In this document: positions 18,394 through 26,776 of the stretch, piece after piece
How the letters are laid out: each line of letters begins with the position of its first letter
How positions within the stretch are numbered: the first letter of the stretch is position 1
DNA from: Streptomyces finlayi
GTDB taxonomy: Bacteria > Actinomycetota > Actinomycetes > Streptomycetales > Streptomycetaceae
Assembly: GCF_014216315.1 (NCBI RefSeq)
Contig: NZ_CP045702.1
Coordinates: 2,914,001-2,978,000 of the forward strand
Length of the DNA: 64,000 nt
Direction: 5' to 3'
Program-made: the position numbers and the translations under genes
Notes under the pieces: model-generated
What the model saw: the letters and a program-made list of their open reading frames with translations, nothing else
Database searches by the model: none
What the model was told of the DNA's origin: nothing

Positions 18394-19350
18394 ATGCCGG
18401 ACCGACGCCGCCGCACCGCCTTCCACCTCCCGCCGCCCGAGCGGGCCCCGATGATGCTGCGGGATCGCCAGTCCTCCTCGCCGGGCTCCTCCTCTTCGGG
18501 GCCTTCGGGACCTTCGGGGTCCTCCGGGTCCTCTTCCTCCGACTCCTCCGGTCCCTCCGGCTCTTCCAGGTCCTCGAAGCCGCAGGACGACAACCCGTTC
18601 GCGGCTCCGCCCGAGAACCGGCCCGACCAGCCCTGGCAGCCGCGCCACCCCGCACAGAGCGGCGCCGACGGGAACGACGGCGACGACAAGTCCGGCGGCT
18701 CCGGCAACCGCCCCACCTGGGGCAGTAAGTGGAGCAACCAGCAACCCGGCAGGCAGAACGGCGGGTTCGGCAGCCGTCCCGGCGGCAACGGCCCTGGCGG
18801 CCAGGGCGGCGGCAAGGGCGGGAAGGGCGGTCCGGACGGTGGTTCGGGCGTCCGCTGGGACCCGACCGACCCCGCCCAGCGGCGCGCCCGCTACGCCGTG
18901 CTGGGCGGCATGTGGGCCTTCTTCTTCGCCCTCTTCGACTTCCCGGAGATCGCCCTGCTCCTCGGCGCGCTCTCGGTGTACTGGTCGGTCAGCGCACTGC
19001 GGGCCAAGCCGAAGGGCCCGGCGGCCTCCTCCACCCGCGCCACGGCGGAAGACGTCTCGGGGACCGCGCGCCCCGCGGTCACCGGTGACACGGCCGGCGG
19101 TGCGGCCGGGGACGGGGCCTCCCCCGGCACCGGCCGCACCGGCTACGGCAGGCCGCAGACGACAGCGGCGGTCAGTGGTCTCGTGACGGCCCTGCTCGCG
19201 CTGACGATCGTGGCGACGACGTTCACCGTGCAGTTGGTCTACCGCGACTACTACACGTGCGTGAACGACGCGCTGACCAAGTCCGGCGCGCTGTCCTGCA
19301 ACGACCTTCTGCCCGAGCCGCTGGAACCCTTCTTCGGCGTCAAGAAGTAA
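18394..19350 (+). CDS. hypothetical Ser/Gly-rich membrane protein
   Basis: I do not recognise a named family for this 318-residue protein. The first 150 residues are Ser-Gly-Pro-rich and likely disordered (SGPSGPSGSSGSSSSDSS and GGQGGGKGGKGG tracts). Two hydrophobic regions follow: about 165-195 (YAVLGGMWAFFFALFDFPEIALLLGAL, shown in part) and about 265-285 (TALLALTIVATTF). Each is followed by a short soluble part, and the C-terminus carries two Cys (YTCVND, LSCND). It sits between purN and the PerM-like gene, a position conserved in my memory of streptomycetes. The start is uncertain (18394, or ATGATG at 18451). Confidence 0.6.
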   Translation: MPDRRRRTAFHLPPPERAPMMLRDRQSSSPGSSSSGPSGPSGSSGSSSSDSSGPSGSSRSSKPQDDNPFAAPPENRPDQPWQPRHPAQSGADGNDGDDKSGGSGNRPTWGSKWSNQQPGRQNGGFGSRPGGNGPGGQGGGKGGKGGPDGGSGVRWDPTDPAQRRARYAVLGGMWAFFFALFDFPEIALLLGALSVYWSVSALRAKPKGPAASSTRATAEDVSGTARPAVTGDTAGGAAGDGASPGTGRTGYGRPQTTAAVSGLVTALLALTIVATTFTVQLVYRDYYTCVNDALTKSGALSCNDLLPEPLEPFFGVKK

Positions 19351-19374
19351 CCGCCCGGGGGCCGGACCAGGCTC

Positions 19375-21216
19375 TCAGGAAGCGGTATCCCGGCCGGACT
19401 CCGGAGGCTCCGATGCCTCCGGGGCCCGGCCGTTGCGCATGCCCTCCGCGACCGGAAGATCAGCCGCCGGAACCCCTGGTGCCGGAAGGTCCGCCGTCGG
19501 AACGCCCGCTGCCGGGACGCCGGGTGCCTGCCCTCCCGGTGCCGGAACGCCCGGTGCCGGAACCTCCGCCGCAGGAACCTCTGACGCCGGGAAGTCCGCC
19601 ATCAGTCCGCCCGAGTCCTTCCTCAGCGAGGCCCAGCGGGACCGCCTGGTCGTCTCCTCGTGCCACGGGTCGGCCGGCAGGAAGTCGTACGGCTCGAACG
19701 CCGCGGCCTCCTCGTCCGCCACGGCCGCCGGGTGCGGAACGCGCGAGGGCGCCTCAGCGGACCCGGCCCCTGACCCGGACCCGGCCGCGTCCGCGCCGCC
19801 GCGGCGGCGCCACCACCGCCCGTCACCGCTCCGCTCCGGTTCACCGGAGGCGGCAGCCTTCCCCGCCGCCACGTCCGGGACTCCGGCCGTGGCGCTCGCG
19901 TCCGGCCCGGCACCCGCGTCCGTACGGCCCCGGCGCCACGCCCAGCCGTGGTCCCTCAGCCGCCACCACCTGAGCAGCAGCGCCACCGGTACGCCGAGGA
20001 GCGCCGTCCAGAGGAGCGCGGCCGGGCCCACCAGCCACCACACCGGGCCGAACTCCGCCAGGGCCCCCGTGCCGAGCGGGCCGCCGGACGCCGCCGTCAG
20101 CAGCGCCGTACCGGCACCGCAGCCCACCGCCGCCGACACCGCCACCAGCGCCGTCTCGCGCCGGCTCCACACCTCGCTCCGTGCCGCCTGGACGGGGGCC
20201 GCCCGCCCCGCGGTGAACCAGCCGACGGCCAGACCGGCTGCCAGCGGCACCGCCAGGACCGCCCAGTCGGCCGCCGTCCCCGGTCCCGGAGCGGGTGCGG
20301 CGGCCAGGAGGGGGAAGTCCGGCAGGGCCGGGCGCCCCTCGACGGCGTACGGCGCGACCGTGGACCCCGTACCGAGGGCGAAGCCGGGCCCCAGCCCGTA
20401 CGCAGCACCCCACATCGCCGCGTTCGGTACGAGGGCCAGCGCGAGGAGCAGCACGGCGAACCGCCCCGACCAGTCACCGGAGAGCTCCAGGAACGATTCC
20501 TGCGTCGCCTGGACATGCCACACCAGCGCCGTCGCGACCAGCAGCGCTCCGCCACCGAGCAGCACGGCCACCCCGACGGCCGAGGACCGGAGCACCGCCT
20601 CCGCCCTGGTGCGGAACAGCGTCCGCGCGATGCCCTCCTGAAGCCTCAGCGGTGCCCAGGAGGGCATCGGGCCAAGCGGCCGCCCCGAAGCCGTCCACAC
20701 CCCGGCGGCCGCCGACACGGCGACCACCACGGCGAGCGGGAAGCCGAGCGAAAAACGGTTCGCGGGCATCGGACCGCCCCGCGCACAGGCGGCGGTCCCT
20801 GCCGCGACCAGCAGATACCCGGCGGTCACCGCGCAGAACGCACCGCCCGCCGAGGGGACCGGGCGCCCCTCCTCCGGCTCCAGGGCGTCGCGGGCCGCAC
20901 GGTGCGTCAGCCACACGGGGCCGACGATGAGCAGCAGGGGGACGGTCGCTACGGGGGCGGGAATCCCGCTCAGGGTGTCGGCCCTGATCAGCTCGGCGCC
21001 GTGCGCGAGCAGCCAGAGCCCGGCCGCCACGCGGAGGGCGCCACCGGGACCGCTGTCCGGGTGCGGGGAGCTGATCCACAGCACCATGACCAGCACGGCG
21101 AGCGAACCGAGCCCCAGTCCGGCCGCGATCACTCCCCGCAGGAAGGAGGAGGCCAGCGCGGCGGTCCGGCTCCGCTCGGCGGACAACATGGGGCTGCGCT
21201 CGGTCACTTGGGTCAC
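19375..21216 (-). CDS. PerM-like/DUF6350 polytopic membrane protein
   Basis: A protein of about 613 residues with roughly ten hydrophobic helices in the first 420 residues (FLRGVIAAGLGLGSLAVLVMVLW near the start, shown in part as SLAVLVMVLW). A charged cytoplasmic tail ends in imperfect pentapeptide-like repeats (VPAPGVPAPG, VPAAGVPTAD). The location between sucD and purN is the usual place of the perM/DUF6350 cell-division-linked gene in actinobacteria. GTG at 21216 has GGGAG upstream; an ATG three codons earlier is an alternative. The repeat tail probably varies in length between strains. Confidence 0.65.
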   Translation of the reverse strand: MTQVTERSPMLSAERSRTAALASSFLRGVIAAGLGLGSLAVLVMVLWISSPHPDSGPGGALRVAAGLWLLAHGAELIRADTLSGIPAPVATVPLLLIVGPVWLTHRAARDALEPEEGRPVPSAGGAFCAVTAGYLLVAAGTAACARGGPMPANRFSLGFPLAVVVAVSAAAGVWTASGRPLGPMPSWAPLRLQEGIARTLFRTRAEAVLRSSAVGVAVLLGGGALLVATALVWHVQATQESFLELSGDWSGRFAVLLLALALVPNAAMWGAAYGLGPGFALGTGSTVAPYAVEGRPALPDFPLLAAAPAPGPGTAADWAVLAVPLAAGLAVGWFTAGRAAPVQAARSEVWSRRETALVAVSAAVGCGAGTALLTAASGGPLGTGALAEFGPVWWLVGPAALLWTALLGVPVALLLRWWRLRDHGWAWRRGRTDAGAGPDASATAGVPDVAAGKAAASGEPERSGDGRWWRRRGGADAAGSGSGAGSAEAPSRVPHPAAVADEEAAAFEPYDFLPADPWHEETTRRSRWASLRKDSGGLMADFPASEVPAAEVPAPGVPAPGGQAPGVPAAGVPTADLPAPGVPAADLPVAEGMRNGRAPEASEPPESGRDTAS

Positions 21217-21225
21217 GCCCGCCAT

Positions 21226-21333
21226 GCTCCCAACGACACGCGCTTATTTCGCGTAACAGGCGAACAGCGGTTGTGTCGCTCAATATACGTTTATGTACTT
21301 TTTCACTCAGTGGGGCTCTCCCGGGGGCTCCTC
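21226..21333. promoter_or_regulatory. AT-rich divergent promoter region
   Basis: The 108 bp between the PerM-like gene and the XRE/sigma-like gene include AATATACGTTTATGTACT (about 21278-21296), among the most AT-rich stretches of the window. It is the likely promoter area for both genes. No clear consensus pair was assigned. Confidence 0.35.
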
Positions 21334-22662
21334 ATGACTCGGAGCACCACCGCGTCCGCCGCCGCCCCGCTGCCCGTCCCCCAGGAGCGGCGCAGACTGC
21401 GCGAGGAGCGGTCCCTGAGTGAAGAGCAGGTGGCGACCGCCGTCGGCGTCACCCGGGCCACCGTCCGCTCCTGGGAGACGGGGCGCACGAATCCCAAAGG
21501 GCAAAAGCGCGAGGCATACGCCCTGCTGATCGCCCCCGCCGGAAAGCCGCAGCCGTCGGACTCGAACACCCGACCGAAGATCACCGCCAAACGGGTGGCC
21601 CGGCCGTCACCGCCGTCTCCTGTGCCCCGCACCCCGGTGCGGGGCACACCGCAGACCTCCACACCAGAGCCCTCCACACCGCAGCCCCCCGTCGAAGCCC
21701 CCGGGAGCACCACCATGTCCCCGACCGAGCCCGACACCGGCACGTATGCCGACCACCCCGCCACGATCGATCACCCCGGACCAGCCGGTCCTCCGGGGAC
21801 GTCCGACACCTCCGACACCTCCGACACCTCCGACACTTCCGGCCTCTCGGCCGAAGAGGCGTTCGACGCTCTGTATACCCACACCGCACCGGGGCTGGTC
21901 CGCCAGACCTATCTGCTGACCGGCCGGAGGGGCCTGTCCCGGGAGTCCGTCGAGCGCGCGTTCCAACTGGCCTGGCAACGCTGGCCCGAGGTTGCCGTGG
22001 ACCGTGACCCGGCGGGCTGGGTACGGGCCGCCGCGTACGAGTACGCGATGTCGCCCTGGCACCGGCTGCGCCACGCCCATCGCCACCCGGACGCACCGCC
22101 CACCGAGCCGAAGCGCCGAGCGTTGTTCGACGCACTGCTCGAGTTGCCGCCGGCGTACCGCCGCACGCTGCTGCTCTACGACGTGGTCGGCCTCGATCTC
22201 CCGGAGACCGCGGCCGAGACCGAGGCGAGCACTCCGGCGGCGGCCAACCGGCTGCTGACCGCGAGGGCCGTGGTCGTCGAGCGACTGCCCGAGCTGGCGG
22301 ATCCCGAGTCCCCCGAGGAGGTGTCCGGGCTGCTGCACGACCGGCTCGGCGCACTGGCCCTCGCCGAGCACGTCCCCACCCCGGCCCCGGCCCGCACCGT
22401 CCGCATGGTCAGCGAACGCAGGGCCAGGCTCTGGACCCGGGCGGCCATCTCCTTCGTCGCCGCCCTCATCGGCGTAACGGCCCTCACGCTGCACACGGCG
22501 CCCACGCAGTACGAGCAGCCGCTGGCGCCCGCCGAACGGGTCGGCGGGGTGCCGCCACGGGGAGGCCCCCAGAAGCTCACACCGCAAAACGTGGAGCTGC
22601 AGAAGGCCCTGCGCGCGGAGTTCGCGCACGGCCCGGAGCGGCTGGTGCCCGGGATTCCGTGA
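21334..22662 (+). CDS. XRE HTH fused to sigma-70-like region and a membrane helix
   Basis: A 442-residue protein of unusual composition. Residues about 12-60 form an Xre-type helix-turn-helix (LREERSLSEEQVATAVGVTRATV, shown in part as SEEQVATAVGVTRATV). A Pro/Thr/Ser linker with SDTSDTSDTSDTSG follows. Residues about 170-235 resemble ECF sigma region 2 (EAFDALYTHTAPGLVRQTYLL). Residues about 255-315 resemble region 4 (LLELPPAYRRTLLLYDVVGLDLPETAAETE). A transmembrane helix lies near 375-395. ATG 21334 is taken; a GTG eight codons upstream (21310) is possible. It may be a membrane-tethered regulator that replaces rather than recruits sigma function. Confidence 0.65.
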   Translation: MTRSTTASAAAPLPVPQERRRLREERSLSEEQVATAVGVTRATVRSWETGRTNPKGQKREAYALLIAPAGKPQPSDSNTRPKITAKRVARPSPPSPVPRTPVRGTPQTSTPEPSTPQPPVEAPGSTTMSPTEPDTGTYADHPATIDHPGPAGPPGTSDTSDTSDTSDTSGLSAEEAFDALYTHTAPGLVRQTYLLTGRRGLSRESVERAFQLAWQRWPEVAVDRDPAGWVRAAAYEYAMSPWHRLRHAHRHPDAPPTEPKRRALFDALLELPPAYRRTLLLYDVVGLDLPETAAETEASTPAAANRLLTARAVVVERLPELADPESPEEVSGLLHDRLGALALAEHVPTPAPARTVRMVSERRARLWTRAAISFVAALIGVTALTLHTAPTQYEQPLAPAERVGGVPPRGGPQKLTPQNVELQKALRAEFAHGPERLVPGIP

Positions 22663-22680
22663 CGGCCGGCACGTACGGGA

Positions 22681-22726
22681 ACGGCGCGGGCCCGCACCCC
22701 TGGTTCAGGGTGCGGGCCCGCGCCGT
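22681..22726. terminator. bidirectional intrinsic terminator
   Basis: A perfect 19-bp GC-rich stem (22681-22699 with 22708-22726) and 8-nt loop lie between the XRE/sigma-like gene and the convergent sucD gene. Confidence 0.85.
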
Positions 22727-22773
22727 CTGTGCGGTGACGCGTTGGCGCGGCAAGCGGCGCCGCGCCGAGGCGA

Positions 22774-23658
22774 TCAGGCGCCGAGGATCTCGCGCGCCAG
22801 CTTGGCGGTCTCGGTCGGCGTCTTGCCGACCTTCACGCCTGCGGCCTCAAGGGCCTCCTTCTTCCCCGCGGCGGTGCCGGAGGAACCGGAAACGATGGCG
22901 CCGGCGTGGCCCATCGTCTTGCCCTCGGGGGCGGTGAAGCCCGCGACGTAGCCGACGACCGGCTTCGTGACGTTCTTCGCGATGAAGTCGGCGGCGCGCT
23001 CCTCGGCGTCGCCACCGATCTCGCCGATCATCACGATGAGGTCGGTGTCGGGGTCGGCCTCGAACGCCGCGAGGGCGTCGATGTGCGTCGTACCGATGAT
23101 CGGGTCGCCACCGATGCCGACGGCGGACGAGAAGCCGATGTCACGCAGCTCGTACATCATCTGGTAGGTCAGCGTGCCGGACTTGGACACGAGACCGATG
23201 CGGCCGGGCTTGGTGATGTCGCCCGGGATGATGCCGGCGTTGGACTGACCAGGGGTGATCAGACCGGGGCAGTTCGGACCGATGATCCGGGTCTTGTTGC
23301 CCTTCTCGCCCGCGTACGCCCAGAAGGCGGCCGAGTCGTGCACGGCGATGCCCTCGGTGATCACGACGGCCAGCGGGATCTCGGCGTCGATCGCCTCGAC
23401 GACGGCGGCCTTCGCGAAGGCCGGCGGCACGAAGAGAACGGACACGTCGGCGCCCGTCTTCTCCATCGCTTCCTTGACGGAACCGAAGACCGGGACCTCG
23501 GTGCCGTCGAAGTCGACGGACGTGCCGGCCTTGCGCGGGTTCACGCCGCCGACGATGTTGGTGCCGTCAGCCAGCATGAGCTTGGTGTGCTTCATGCCCG
23601 TGGCGCCGGTCATCCCCTGGACGATGACCTTGCTGTCCTTGGTGAGGAAGATAGCCAT
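22774..23658 (-). CDS. sucD: succinate--CoA ligase, alpha subunit
   Basis: A 294-residue alpha subunit with the CoA-binding N-terminal domain (VIVQGMTGATGMKHTKLM). The phosphohistidine region includes FVPPAFAKAAV, IGPNCPGLITPGQ and, near the C-terminus, MGHAGAIVSGSSGTAAGKK with the active His. It works with SucC to make GTP/ATP from succinyl-CoA in the TCA cycle. AGGGAC precedes the ATG at good spacing. The gene begins 21 bp after sucC, so the two form one operon. Confidence 0.95.
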   Translation of the reverse strand: MAIFLTKDSKVIVQGMTGATGMKHTKLMLADGTNIVGGVNPRKAGTSVDFDGTEVPVFGSVKEAMEKTGADVSVLFVPPAFAKAAVVEAIDAEIPLAVVITEGIAVHDSAAFWAYAGEKGNKTRIIGPNCPGLITPGQSNAGIIPGDITKPGRIGLVSKSGTLTYQMMYELRDIGFSSAVGIGGDPIIGTTHIDALAAFEADPDTDLIVMIGEIGGDAEERAADFIAKNVTKPVVGYVAGFTAPEGKTMGHAGAIVSGSSGTAAGKKEALEAAGVKVGKTPTETAKLAREILGA

Positions 23659-23679
23659 GGTGTTGGAGTCCCTCGTCCC

Positions 23680-24861
23680 TTACTTCGCAGCCGCGGCGAG
23701 CTCGGCGGCCTTGTCGGCCGCGCCGTCCATGGTGTCCACACGCTGCACGAGCGGGTGGTTGGCGTCGGAGAGGATCTTGCGACCCAGCTCCGCGTTGTTG
23801 CCGTCGAGACGCACGACCAGCGGCTTCTCGACCTTCTCGCCCTTGGACTCGAGCAGCGCCAGAGCCTGGACGATGCCGTTGGCGACCTCGTCACAAGCGG
23901 TGATGCCACCGAAGACGTTGACGAAGACGGACTTGACGTCCGTGTCGCCGAGGATGATCTCCAGGCCGTTCGCCATGACCTCCGCGGAGGCGCCGCCACC
24001 GATGTCGAGGAAGTTGGCGGGCTTCACGTTGCCGTGGTTCTCACCGGCGTACGCGACGACGTCCAGGGTCGACATGACCAGACCGGCACCGTTACCGATG
24101 ATGCCGACCTCGCCCTCGAGCTTGACGTAGTTGAGGTTCTTGGCCTTGGCGGCAGCCTCGAGCGGGTTGGCCGCGTCCTTGTCCTCGAGCGCCTCGTGCC
24201 CGGGCTGACGGAAGTCGGCGTTCTCGTCGAGCGAGACCTTGCCGTCCAGCGCCAGGATGTCGCCGGAGGCGACCTTGGCGAGCGGGTTCACCTCGACGAG
24301 GAGCGCGTCCTCGGCGACGAAGGTGTCCCACAGCGTCACCAGGACCTCGGCGACCTTCTCGGCCACCTCGGCCGGGAACTTCGCCTGGGCCACGATCTCG
24401 CGGGCCTTCTCGATCGTCACTCCGGAGTTGGAGTCGACCGGGACCTTCGCGAGGGCCTCGGGGGTCTTCTCCGCGACCTCCTCGATGTCCATGCCGCCCT
24501 GCACCGAGGCCATCGCCAGGAAGGTGCGGTTCGTGCGGTCGAGGAGGTACGAGACGTAGTACTCCTCCAGAATCTCCGGCGCGGTCTCGGCGATCATCAC
24601 CTTGTGGACCGTGTGGCCCTTGATGTCCATGCCGAGGATGTCGGTCGCACGGGCGACCGCCTCGTCGGGGGTGGCGGCGAGCTTGACGCCGCCGGCCTTG
24701 CCTCGGCCACCGACCTTCACCTGCGCCTTGACGACGGACTTGCCGCCCAGCCGCTCGGTCGCCTCGCGGGCTGCCTCAGGCGTGTCAATCACTTCACCGG
24801 CCAGCACCGGTACACCGTGCTTGGCGAAGAGGTCCCTCGCCTGGTACTCGAACAGGTCCAC
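23680..24861 (-). CDS. sucC: succinate--CoA ligase, beta subunit
   Basis: A 393-residue beta subunit with an ATP-grasp fold. The N-terminus MDLFEYQARDLFAKHGVPV is typical, followed by VVKAQVKVGGRGKAGGVK (nucleotide site), the metal and phosphate residues in LLVEVNPL and NADFRQPGH, and GIIGNGAGLVM and DIGGGA at the CoA/phosphate interface. It starts at a GTG (24861) with AAGGGACG about 8 nt upstream. It is first in the sucCD operon, and the promoter should lie in the long gap upstream. Confidence 0.95.
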   Translation of the reverse strand: MDLFEYQARDLFAKHGVPVLAGEVIDTPEAAREATERLGGKSVVKAQVKVGGRGKAGGVKLAATPDEAVARATDILGMDIKGHTVHKVMIAETAPEILEEYYVSYLLDRTNRTFLAMASVQGGMDIEEVAEKTPEALAKVPVDSNSGVTIEKAREIVAQAKFPAEVAEKVAEVLVTLWDTFVAEDALLVEVNPLAKVASGDILALDGKVSLDENADFRQPGHEALEDKDAANPLEAAAKAKNLNYVKLEGEVGIIGNGAGLVMSTLDVVAYAGENHGNVKPANFLDIGGGASAEVMANGLEIILGDTDVKSVFVNVFGGITACDEVANGIVQALALLESKGEKVEKPLVVRLDGNNAELGRKILSDANHPLVQRVDTMDGAADKAAELAAAAK

Positions 24862-25507
24862 GCGCGTCCGTCCCTTTTAGTGATATCGCGGTTCGTTCTT
24901 CTGCGTGGGCAGTGCCGCGAAGGGCAACGTGACTGCGCTGTCACCAGGGAGGCGCACACGGTGTCCGAGTACGCGGCATGTCCATCCGGCAGGTTATCCC
25001 CGCGCTCCGCAGGACCCTAAATCGCAGATCACACCTGGCCGGTGATAACGGTCACAGATCGCCCTCCCGTACGGATTCGCGGTGGACGGCCCGGCCTCCG
25101 CGACTCCGTACGGGAACGCGCGCGGCGCCGGACGGTTCCCGTTCCCGACGATGCGAACCGAGGGAGCGGGGGACCACCCGGCGCCGTGAAGGTCACCGGA
25201 TACCGCACCGGACCCGGGGGCCGGCTGCCGGATCAGATCCGGTGGGACGGCTGCCGGATGCGACGACACCCTCGGCGAACGGGCCGGCCTCACCCACGAC
25301 GCCCTGGGCGACCGCGCCGAGGTCGCCGAGCCCCTGGCCGACGACCGGGAGCAGCGCGGAGACGGCCTGTCCCGCGAAGGGCGGCAGCGCGGCGTCGGAG
25401 GTCTGGCCGACCGCGGGGCCGGCCTGCTCGGCCGCCGTCCGGGCCGTGCCACGCCGGGCGACGGGGCGACGCTCGCACCAACCTCCGGGGGTCACGCAAC
25501 TCCGCTG
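24862..25507. other. 646-bp intergenic region, possible decayed small secreted-protein gene
   Basis: This gap lies between the sucC start and the end of the vWA gene. Near 25020-25045 is an imperfect palindrome (ATCACACC-N3-CCGGTGAT type) and, on the minus strand, TAGGGT, a good -10 hexamer for sucC. On the minus strand, about 25240-25420 reads as an Ala/Gly/Val-rich tract (AGQAVSALLPVVGQGLGDLG) reminiscent of small secreted streptomycete proteins. It has no convincing start or signal peptide, so I treat it as a possible remnant. Confidence 0.35.
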
Positions 25508-26776
25508 TTACTGACGCGTCTCCTTGTCCGGTATGGGAAGTGGGCGCCTTTCGATCGCCGCCGCCATGATGTCCGGGAAGAGGTCCGGGGTGCAGGCGAA
25601 GGCGGGTGCGCCCAACGCGCCGAGGGCGGCGGCGTGTTCACGGTCGTATGCGGGCGCTCCTTCGTCGGAGAGCGCGAGCAGCGTCACGAACTGCACTCCG
25701 GACGCCTTCATCGCGGCGACGCGCTTGAGCATCTCGTTGCGGATTCCGCCCTCGTAGAGGTCGCTGATGAGGACGACGACCGTGTCGGCGGGCCGGGTGA
25801 TCTTCGACTGGCAGTAGGCCAGCGCCCTGTTGATGTCCGTGCCCCCGCCGAGCTGAGTGCCGAAGAGGACGTCGACCGGGTCGTCCAGCTGGTCGGTGAG
25901 GTCGACGACGGCGGTGTCGAAGACGACGAGTCGCGTGTCCAGGGTGCGCATGGAGGCGAGCACCGCCCCGAACACCGAGGCGTAGACGACGGACGCCGCC
26001 ATGGAACCCGACTGGTCGATGCAGAGGATGACGTCCTTCTTCACGGCCCGCGACGCACGCCCATAGCCGATGAGCCGTTCCGGGATGACGGAGCCGGCGC
26101 CGTCCCCTCCGGGGATGGGCAGGTAGTTCTTGAGATTGGCCCGGATGGTCCGGTCCCAGTCGATGTCCCGGTGACGCGGCCGGCTGATCTTCGCCGAGCG
26201 GTCCAGCGCACCGGTCAGGGTCGCCTTGGTGCGCGTGGAGATCCGCTTCTCCAGATCGTCGACGACCTTGCGCACGACGGCTCGGGCCGTCTCCTTCGTC
26301 GTCTCCGGCATGGCTTTGTTGAGCGACAGCAGCGTGCCGACGAGGTGGACGTCGGCCTCGACGGCCTCCAGCATCTCCGGCTCCAGCAGCAGCGCCGACA
26401 GCCCGAGCCGGTCGATCGCGTCGCGCTGCATGACCTGGACGACGGAACTGGGGAAGTACGTACGGATGTCACCGAGCCAGCGGGCGACGGACGGCGCGGA
26501 CGCGCCGAGTCCTGCCGAGCGCTCCGGTCCTCCCCGGCCCGCGGGCTTGCCCCCGCCGCCGTAGAGGGCGGCCAGCGCTCCGTCCATCGCGACGTCGCGG
26601 CCGGTGAGGGTGCAGCCGGTGCTCTCCGCGCTGTCGCCGCCCAGCACCATCCGCCAGCGCCGCACCCGCTCCTCGTGGGCCGTTGTCCCTGTCGTCGCCG
26701 ATTCCGTGGGCGCCGAGTTCGTCGTGGTCGGGTCCGTCGTGATCGATTGCGTCGTCGTCACGGTCCGGGTGGTCAT
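25508..26776 (-). CDS. von Willebrand factor A domain protein (MoxR-associated)
   Basis: A 422-residue protein starting with a Thr-rich tract. Its C-terminal third is a vWA domain with an intact metal site: DQSGSMA (DxSxS), the Thr in GGGTDINRAL, and the Asp in VLISDLYEGG. The middle contains helical sequence (RHRDIDWDRTIRANLKNYLP) typical of CoxE/vWA partners of MoxR ATPases. The ATG overlaps the stop of the DUF5682 gene (ATGA), so it is translationally coupled as the third gene after MoxR. By analogy the vWA protein is an adaptor through which the AAA+ ATPase remodels a target. Confidence 0.85.
   Translation of the reverse strand: MTTRTVTTTQSITTDPTTTNSAPTESATTGTTAHEERVRRWRMVLGGDSAESTGCTLTGRDVAMDGALAALYGGGGKPAGRGGPERSAGLGASAPSVARWLGDIRTYFPSSVVQVMQRDAIDRLGLSALLLEPEMLEAVEADVHLVGTLLSLNKAMPETTKETARAVVRKVVDDLEKRISTRTKATLTGALDRSAKISRPRHRDIDWDRTIRANLKNYLPIPGGDGAGSVIPERLIGYGRASRAVKKDVILCIDQSGSMAASVVYASVFGAVLASMRTLDTRLVVFDTAVVDLTDQLDDPVDVLFGTQLGGGTDINRALAYCQSKITRPADTVVVLISDLYEGGIRNEMLKRVAAMKASGVQFVTLLALSDEGAPAYDREHAAALGALGAPAFACTPDLFPDIMAAAIERRPLPIPDKETRQ

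Noticed and set aside
19948..21333. Long upstream extension of the XRE/sigma-like gene
   Set aside because: It is antisense to the PerM-like gene and composed of Arg/Pro-rich shadow sequence; the HTH starts only at about 21334.
25193..25495. A 100-residue Ala/Gly/Val-rich ORF between sucC and the vWA gene
   Set aside because: It has no RBS, no clear signal peptide and no family match; it was kept only as a possible remnant in the gap entry.
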